Part shown: positions 15,476 through 19,953 of the stretch, in pieces
How the letters are laid out: each line of letters begins with the position of its first letter
Numbering within the stretch: the first letter of the stretch is position 1
DNA from: Prasinococcaceae sp. CCMP 1430
Lineage: Eukaryota; Prasinodermophyta; Palmophyllophyceae; Prasinococcales; Prasinococcaceae
Direction: 5' to 3'
NCBI GenBank assembly: GCA_013416795.1
Contig: RQSC01000032.1
Span: forward strand, 517,704 to 537,656
Length of the DNA stretch: 19,953 nt
The notes under the pieces: model-generated
Seen by the model: the letters and a program-made list of their open reading frames with translations, nothing else
What the model was told of the DNA's origin: nothing
Database searches by the model: none
Made by a program: the position numbers and the translations under genes

Positions 15476-17713
15476 ATGCGGCGCGGGCGCAGGCGCGAGG
15501 AGGAGGGCGAGGAGGGCGACGCGGAGACGATGCGGAGGGAGGACTCCTCCGCCAGCGAGGACTCTTCCGCGAGCGAGGACTCCTCCGCCAGCGAGGGGGG
15601 GGGCGCAGCGCTCGGAGCGGGCGGCGCGCCGGCGTCCGCGTCCGACAGCGAAGATGACAGCGGGTCGGAGGAGAGCGGCAGCGACGAGGACTCGGAGTCA
15701 GAGGAGGAGGAGGAGGAGGAGGCGCCGGAGGCTGCTGCCGCAGCCGCGGGCGAAGACTCCGACGCAGAGGCCGAGGACGGCTCGGGGGGCGAGGAGCCGC
15801 TGCCGTCGACCTTCGACGACGCTGCGCTCGGACTCGACGCGCGGCTGTCGCGCGCGCTGCGCAAGCGCGGCCTGACAGCCCCGACGCTCGTCCAGGCGCG
15901 AGTGGTGCCGCTGGCGCTACAGGGGCGCGACGTGGTGTGCCGCGCGCGCACGGGCTCGGGCAAGACCCTGGCCTACCTGCTGCCCATGATGCACAAGATC
16001 CTGCAGGCGGGCGGCGCCGACGGTGGCACGCAGGGCCTCGTGCTCGTGCCGTCGCGAGACCTGACCGCCCAGGTCAAGACGGAGGCGAACGCGCTCGCTG
16101 AGCACTGCGGTGGGTCCATCAGCGTCGCGGCGCTGACTGCGGGGCTTTCCGCGGCGGCGGTGCGCTCGCTGCTCGCGGCGCGCCCCGCGCTGCTCGTGGC
16201 GACGCCCGGCCGCCTGGCGGCGGCCGTGCGCGAGGGCAGCGTGCCGCGCGCGGCGCTGGCGGCGCTGAAGACCCTGGTGCTGGATGAGGCGGACCTACTG
16301 CTGAGCTACGGCTACGAGGAGGACATCACGCTGCTAGCCGATGCCGTGTCGCGCTCGTGCCAGTGCCTGCTCGTGAGTGCGACAACCTCGCCGGACGTGG
16401 ACCGTCTCAAGAAACTCGTGCTGCACTCACCGGTGACGCTCACCCTGGTCGAGCCGGGGGCGGCAGGCGCCGGCGGCGTCGCGGAGGAGGTGTCGCACAG
16501 CGTGGTGTCGCTGGCCACCACGCACGACCGCCTTCTGTACACACTCGCGCTGTTGCGCACCGGTGCGGTGCACCGCAAGGTGCTGCTGTTCGTCAACACC
16601 GTCGACGCGGGCTTCCGCCTAAAGCTTTTCCTGGAGGCCTTCGGAGTGCGCGCAGCGTTGCTCAACTCGGAGTTGCCGCAGGCAAGCCGCCAGCACATCT
16701 TGCACGCCTTCAACCGTGGGCTCTTCGACTATCTCATCGCCACCGACGATGGCAAGCATGCCGACCAGGTGGCCGCCGCCGCTGCCGCCGCTGCCGCGGA
16801 CAAGATGCGCGGAAAGGGAAGCAAGGGAGGCAAGAAAGGAAAGGGCGGCAGAGGCGCGCGCAATCGCGACACGGAGGAGTTCGGCGTGGTGCGGGGCATC
16901 GACTTTGTGGGCGTGCGCACCGTGATCAACGTTGAGATGGCGCCGTCGGCGGCCGCGTACGTGCACCGCAGCGGGCGCACGGGACGCGCGGGGCGCAGCG
17001 GCGCGTGCCTCTCGCTCGTGGCGCCTGCGGACGTCGCGCGCAGGCGCGAGATCGAGGCGGCGCTCGGCATGGGTGCCAGAGCGGGCGCCAGCGCGGAGGA
17101 GATGGCGCCATTCGAAGGTCTCTCCAAGGAACTCGTGGAGGGCCTGCGCTACCGCGCAGAGGATGTGGCGCGCGCTGTCACGCGCACTCACGTGCGCGAG
17201 GCGCGCGTCAAGGAGCTGCGCGCCGAGCTGCTCAACTCGGAGAAGCTGAAGGCGCATTTCGAGGACAACCCGGTCGAGCTGGAGGCGCTCCGCCACGACA
17301 AGCAGCTCGCCAAGCGCGCGGCTCCCCAGCACCTGCGTCACCTGCCCGCGTACATCAAGGGCGACGCCAGCGTGTCGGCCACAGGCAGGAGGGCCGGCGG
17401 CGGCGGCAAGCGTCGCGCGGCTGGCGGAGCGGGCAAGGGCGGCGGCGGCGCCAACAAACGCGCGCGCGGCGCCGACCCTCTCAAGAAGGTGCCCACCTCG
17501 CAGGCGGCGGCCCAGGCGGTCGTAGCGCGCGCGGCGGCGTCGCGCGACCTGCGCGGCGGCGACGTGGAGGCTCCCGCGATGATCGCCCAAGCGGCTGTGC
17601 GCAAGAATATGTCGGACGGCGTTTCCATTGCTGAGATGTGGAGGAACAAGGCGCGCCGCAAGGAGCGCCGCGGCGGCGGCGGCGGCGGCCGTCGTGGCGG
17701 CAGCAAGCGCTGA
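15476..17713 (+). CDS. DBP9: DEAD-box RNA helicase, DBP9/DDX56 type
   Basis: This intronless gene encodes 745 residues. DBP9/DDX56 is a nucleolar helicase needed for 60S ribosomal subunit assembly. An acidic Ser/Glu-rich extension (about 5-110) starts with three EDSSAS repeats. The helicase core has Q140 of the Q motif, ARTGSGKT with K163, VPSRDL, TPGRL, DEAD at 270-273, SAT at 301-303, LLFVNT, RGID at 473-476 and HRSGRTGR at 497-504. The Ala/Lys/Gly-rich insert between TDD and RGIDF is where DDX56 proteins carry theirs. So is the later block EGLRYR, LNSEKLKAHFEDNP and LRHDK, which separates DBP9 from other DEAD-box families. The C-terminus is Lys/Arg/Gly-rich and likely binds RNA. An in-frame TGA at 15458-15460 makes the ATG at 15476 the first possible start. 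An upstream ATG at 15327 is in another frame. Confidence 0.95.
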   Translation: MRRGRRREEEGEEGDAETMRREDSSASEDSSASEDSSASEGGGAALGAGGAPASASDSEDDSGSEESGSDEDSESEEEEEEEAPEAAAAAAGEDSDAEAEDGSGGEEPLPSTFDDAALGLDARLSRALRKRGLTAPTLVQARVVPLALQGRDVVCRARTGSGKTLAYLLPMMHKILQAGGADGGTQGLVLVPSRDLTAQVKTEANALAEHCGGSISVAALTAGLSAAAVRSLLAARPALLVATPGRLAAAVREGSVPRAALAALKTLVLDEADLLLSYGYEEDITLLADAVSRSCQCLLVSATTSPDVDRLKKLVLHSPVTLTLVEPGAAGAGGVAEEVSHSVVSLATTHDRLLYTLALLRTGAVHRKVLLFVNTVDAGFRLKLFLEAFGVRAALLNSELPQASRQHILHAFNRGLFDYLIATDDGKHADQVAAAAAAAAADKMRGKGSKGGKKGKGGRGARNRDTEEFGVVRGIDFVGVRTVINVEMAPSAAAYVHRSGRTGRAGRSGACLSLVAPADVARRREIEAALGMGARAGASAEEMAPFEGLSKELVEGLRYRAEDVARAVTRTHVREARVKELRAELLNSEKLKAHFEDNPVELEALRHDKQLAKRAAPQHLRHLPAYIKGDASVSATGRRAGGGGKRRAAGGAGKGGGGANKRARGADPLKKVPTSQAAAQAVVARAAASRDLRGGDVEAPAMIAQAAVRKNMSDGVSIAEMWRNKARRKERRGGGGGGRRGGSKR
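15539..15592 (+). repeat. 18-bp in-frame tandem repeat (three units)
   Basis: Three 18-bp units (15539-15556, 15557-15574, 15575-15592) encode EDSSAS three times. The first and third are identical; the second differs at two synonymous positions. The pattern offers acidic Ser sites of casein kinase 2 type. Confidence 0.9.
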
Positions 17714-18052
17714 GGGCTCGGGTCAGGCGCCGCGCGCGCACGGCCATCTGTAACTGAACATTGTATCGCTTTCGACTGTCGCGGCCATACCGGCAGGGCA
17801 TGTGCGGCTCCGGTGCGCCGCGCGCGCCGCGCGCGCAGGGTGCTCGCAGACGCATGTGTCGCTGCCGTCATGTATTACGGTCGATAGCTTGCGCAGCGCG
17901 GAGGCGTGGTGGTGCGGGACGGGAGGTGAAAAAATGCGGGCCATGCACGATGCATCAAAAGTAGGGTACAGCATCCGCCCTGGTCCTCCGCTTGCGCGCG
18001 CGAGTCGTTTGTGGTGCATGCGCGCATAAGTGCGCACGCGCGTCCGAGGGTG
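17714..18052. other. Tail-to-tail intergenic region
   Basis: This 339-bp gap holds the 3' UTRs of DBP9 (+) and the STY kinase (-). A CG-only run is at about 17818-17836. No gene was supported and no minus-strand TGTAA was seen for the kinase. Confidence 0.5.
17749..17753 (+). terminator. Putative TGTAA polyadenylation signal of DBP9
   Basis: TGTAA lies 36 nt beyond the DBP9 stop in a short AT-richer stretch, in the usual position for a green-algal polyadenylation signal. Confidence 0.5.
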
Positions 18053-19879
18053 TCATTTCGACTCCTTGCCGCTGAACATACGCTTCAGCCCGCCGAGCAC
18101 GCCAGCCTTCTTTGGCTTTGCAGCTGGTTCGCCCACGGAGCCCGCGACCCTCGGGACCGCCGCGCTTTCGCCCGACAGCTGCACTGGGGCGGCGGCCGTC
18201 TTGGCCTCGTTGGTCCCCGTCCTTTCGGCCGCCACCCTTGCGTTGAAAGCCTCGAGTTGTTGCAGCACGTTGTCGAACAAAGGGCGGGCCTCGGGCTTTT
18301 GTGCCCAGCAAGCCACCATGATTGCCGCGAGCTCCTGGGGCATATCTGCGGGGATCTGGGGGCGCAGGCCGCGCTGGACGACCCCCACGGCCGCCTGCAT
18401 GGGCGTGAGCGTACTGTACGGTACCTTCCCGGTCCAGAGCTCCCACATGACCACGGCGAACGAGTACACGTCGCAGCGCACGTCGTACGCCTGGTGCGAG
18501 ATGATCTCGGGCGCCATCCAGCGGTAGGTGCCCGTTTCGGCCGTCATGGTGCCGCCCATGTCAATGACGCGCGCGACGCCGAAATCCGCCACGCGCACGG
18601 CGCCGTCCTCCGCGACCAGCAGGTTGGCCCCCTTGATGTCCCTGTGAGTGATGTTGTGCTGGTGCAGGTACTGCATGCCGCGCGCGATGTCGAGGCAGAT
18701 CTTGACGTAGAGCCCGAGAGGTACCCCCTTGGAGAACTTGCTCTGCCGCCGAAACGTGCTGATCGAGCCGCCCGGCATGAACTCCGTCACGATGCACATC
18801 TCCGGCGGGTCCGTCTTGGCGCCCACCAGCCTGAGCACGTTGGGGTGGTGCACTTGCTTCATTATGGCCACCTCGCCCTTGAACTCGGCCATCTGCGTTT
18901 CGTTGAGCTCCTGCGCCTTGAGGTACTTGATCGCGACCTCCTTGCCCCTGTACGTGCCGCGGTGGAGGCGGCCGAACGTCCCCGATGCGATCAGCTGCCC
19001 CTTCACCAGCTTGCTCATGTCGATTTCCGCGTGGTGGTCATCGCCGTTGTCCAAGCTGCCGCGGCCGTCCCCCCCGTTCAGGGCCATCGCCGCCGCCCCC
19101 GCCTCCAAGGACCTCACGCCGTCCATCTGAGCTTTCTGCGCGGCCGTCAGCACCCGGCCGATGACCCAGTCCACGTTGCGAATCTCCTCCTCGAGCGCGG
19201 CGGTGATGCTGTTTTCGGTCGGCGCGTCGCCCGCGTCGACGTCGTCGAAGGGGCTCGCGATGAACACGTTGAGCAGGTACCGGTCGTTGGTCGAGAAAGC
19301 GTGCGCCTCGCAGATGTCAAGCCCCACCTCGCCGAGGCAGCGGCTCATCAGGTGCAGCCGCCGCGGCCGGTCGCGGTCCGCGAAGGTGATCTCGAACCGC
19401 TGGGCGCGCTCCTGCTCGGCCATGAGCTCCGACAGGTCATCCGACGGCGACTTGACGAGGCTCGAAATGTCGGTGTACGACCCGAACGTCGGCCGGCCGA
19501 GCGACCCGGGTTCGGCGAGCTGCGGTGTCCCCGGCTCGGGCGACTCGATGGCGATCCCCCCGCTGTGGCCGCTGCCGTCCTCGTCAGCGCCTCCCGCGGC
19601 GCCCGCGCCCATAACCACCCTGCGCACGTTGAACGCGGGCAGCTTCCCGTCGCTCTCCCGCACCGACCGCAGCAGATTCATGTGCATGAGCACGTCGCCC
19701 GCGCGGTCGGCCATCATGTCCGAGCGGTAGCGCTCGGGCATCGATTTCATGTGGTGCCTCACGTCCGTCGCGAACTCCTTGCTGCTGTCGCCCGTGAGCT
19801 CGCCCAGCACGCGCACGACCTCGTCGATGCGGCGCTTCGACGCCGCGTGGTCGCGGCTGCCCCTGTCATTGCGCATCAT
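18053..19879 (-). CDS. ACT-domain Raf-like protein kinase (STY8/17/46 type)
   Basis: This gene encodes 608 residues from the ATG at 19879. Residues 15-85 resemble the conserved N-terminal region of plant STY kinases (PERYRSDMMADRAGDVLMH, PAFNVR). An ACT-like regulatory domain follows at about 162-208 (FEITFADRDRPRRLHLMSR). The kinase domain (about 291-545) has the glycine loop ASGTFG, K318, HRDIKGANLL with D414, DFG at 432-434, and TGTYRWMAPEII in the activation segment. The C-terminal tail is Ala/Lys-rich. Plant homologues are dual-specificity Ser/Thr/Tyr kinases; Arabidopsis STY8/17/46 phosphorylate plastid transit peptides in the cytosol. That role is family knowledge, not shown here. All catalytic residues are present and no intron is needed. 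The frame stays open through the right edge of the window, so an upstream start or exon cannot be excluded, although the first ATG lies just before the family-conserved region. Confidence 0.93.
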   Translation of the reverse strand: MMRNDRGSRDHAASKRRIDEVVRVLGELTGDSSKEFATDVRHHMKSMPERYRSDMMADRAGDVLMHMNLLRSVRESDGKLPAFNVRRVVMGAGAAGGADEDGSGHSGGIAIESPEPGTPQLAEPGSLGRPTFGSYTDISSLVKSPSDDLSELMAEQERAQRFEITFADRDRPRRLHLMSRCLGEVGLDICEAHAFSTNDRYLLNVFIASPFDDVDAGDAPTENSITAALEEEIRNVDWVIGRVLTAAQKAQMDGVRSLEAGAAAMALNGGDGRGSLDNGDDHHAEIDMSKLVKGQLIASGTFGRLHRGTYRGKEVAIKYLKAQELNETQMAEFKGEVAIMKQVHHPNVLRLVGAKTDPPEMCIVTEFMPGGSISTFRRQSKFSKGVPLGLYVKICLDIARGMQYLHQHNITHRDIKGANLLVAEDGAVRVADFGVARVIDMGGTMTAETGTYRWMAPEIISHQAYDVRCDVYSFAVVMWELWTGKVPYSTLTPMQAAVGVVQRGLRPQIPADMPQELAAIMVACWAQKPEARPLFDNVLQQLEAFNARVAAERTGTNEAKTAAAPVQLSGESAAVPRVAGSVGEPAAKPKKAGVLGGLKRMFSGKESK

Positions 19880-19953
19880 CGCCGCCCGCACGGGCGCCGG
19901 CCCAGCGCGCGCCCCCTGCTGGCGGCGGCCCAACAGCCCGGGCCCGCCCGCGC
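19880..19953 (-). other. Right edge, 5' flank or extension of the STY kinase
   Basis: The kinase frame has no stop and no ATG between 19880 and the window edge. The implied residues are Ala/Gly/Pro/Arg-rich. This could be leader sequence or more coding sequence. Confidence 0.4.

Noticed and set aside
15133-15963. Ser-rich minus-strand frame antisense to the DBP9 N-terminus
   Set aside because: Its Ser/Glu repeats are the reverse complement of the acidic repeats of the helicase.

Overview
The window is nuclear DNA of a GC-rich eukaryote, most likely a green alga. Several things point there: an ACT-domain Raf-like kinase of the plant STY family, a stand-alone plant-type dihydropyrimidine dehydrogenase (PYD1), a Myb protein with an N-terminal plant TRB-style telobox, short GT-AG introns with GTGCG-type donors, good Kozak contexts (GCGGCCATGG at the DYRK start), and TGTAA elements, the chlorophyte polyadenylation signal, downstream of four of the genes. 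No bacterial, organellar, tRNA, rRNA or CRISPR features were seen. The species cannot be named from this sequence.

Layout, left to right: a telobox Myb gene (+, 647-2431); a three-domain tRNA wobble-uridine modification enzyme ALKBH8 (-, 3015-5715, three exons); PYD1 (-, 6094-7122, first exon not found); a p24/TMED cargo-receptor gene (-, 8222-9812, four exons, partly tentative); a class II DYRK kinase (+, 10468-13113, intronless); the RAD6/UBC2 ubiquitin-conjugating enzyme (-, 13496-14117, two exons); a DBP9/DDX56-type DEAD-box helicase (+, 15476-17713, intronless); and an ACT-domain STY kinase (-, 18053-19879, possibly continuing past the right edge). There are two head-to-head intergenic regions (p24/DYRK at 9813-10467 and UBC2/DBP9 at 14118-15475) and three tail-to-tail ones (2432-3014, 13114-13495, 17714-18052).

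The genes are unrelated housekeeping and regulatory functions: chromatin or telomere binding, tRNA modification, pyrimidine breakdown, the secretory pathway, kinase signalling, ubiquitylation and ribosome biogenesis. They do not form a functional cluster. The signal the genes do not explain is in the two divergent promoter regions. Both contain the same four short sequence blocks in the same order and strand, ending about 350 bp before the plus-strand ATG. Both also have a run of exactly 12 Gs in the leader and a telo-box core (AACCCTA). Other points to check are the ALKBH8 fusion in an apparent green alga, the missing first exon of PYD1, and the unusual middle of the p24 gene.
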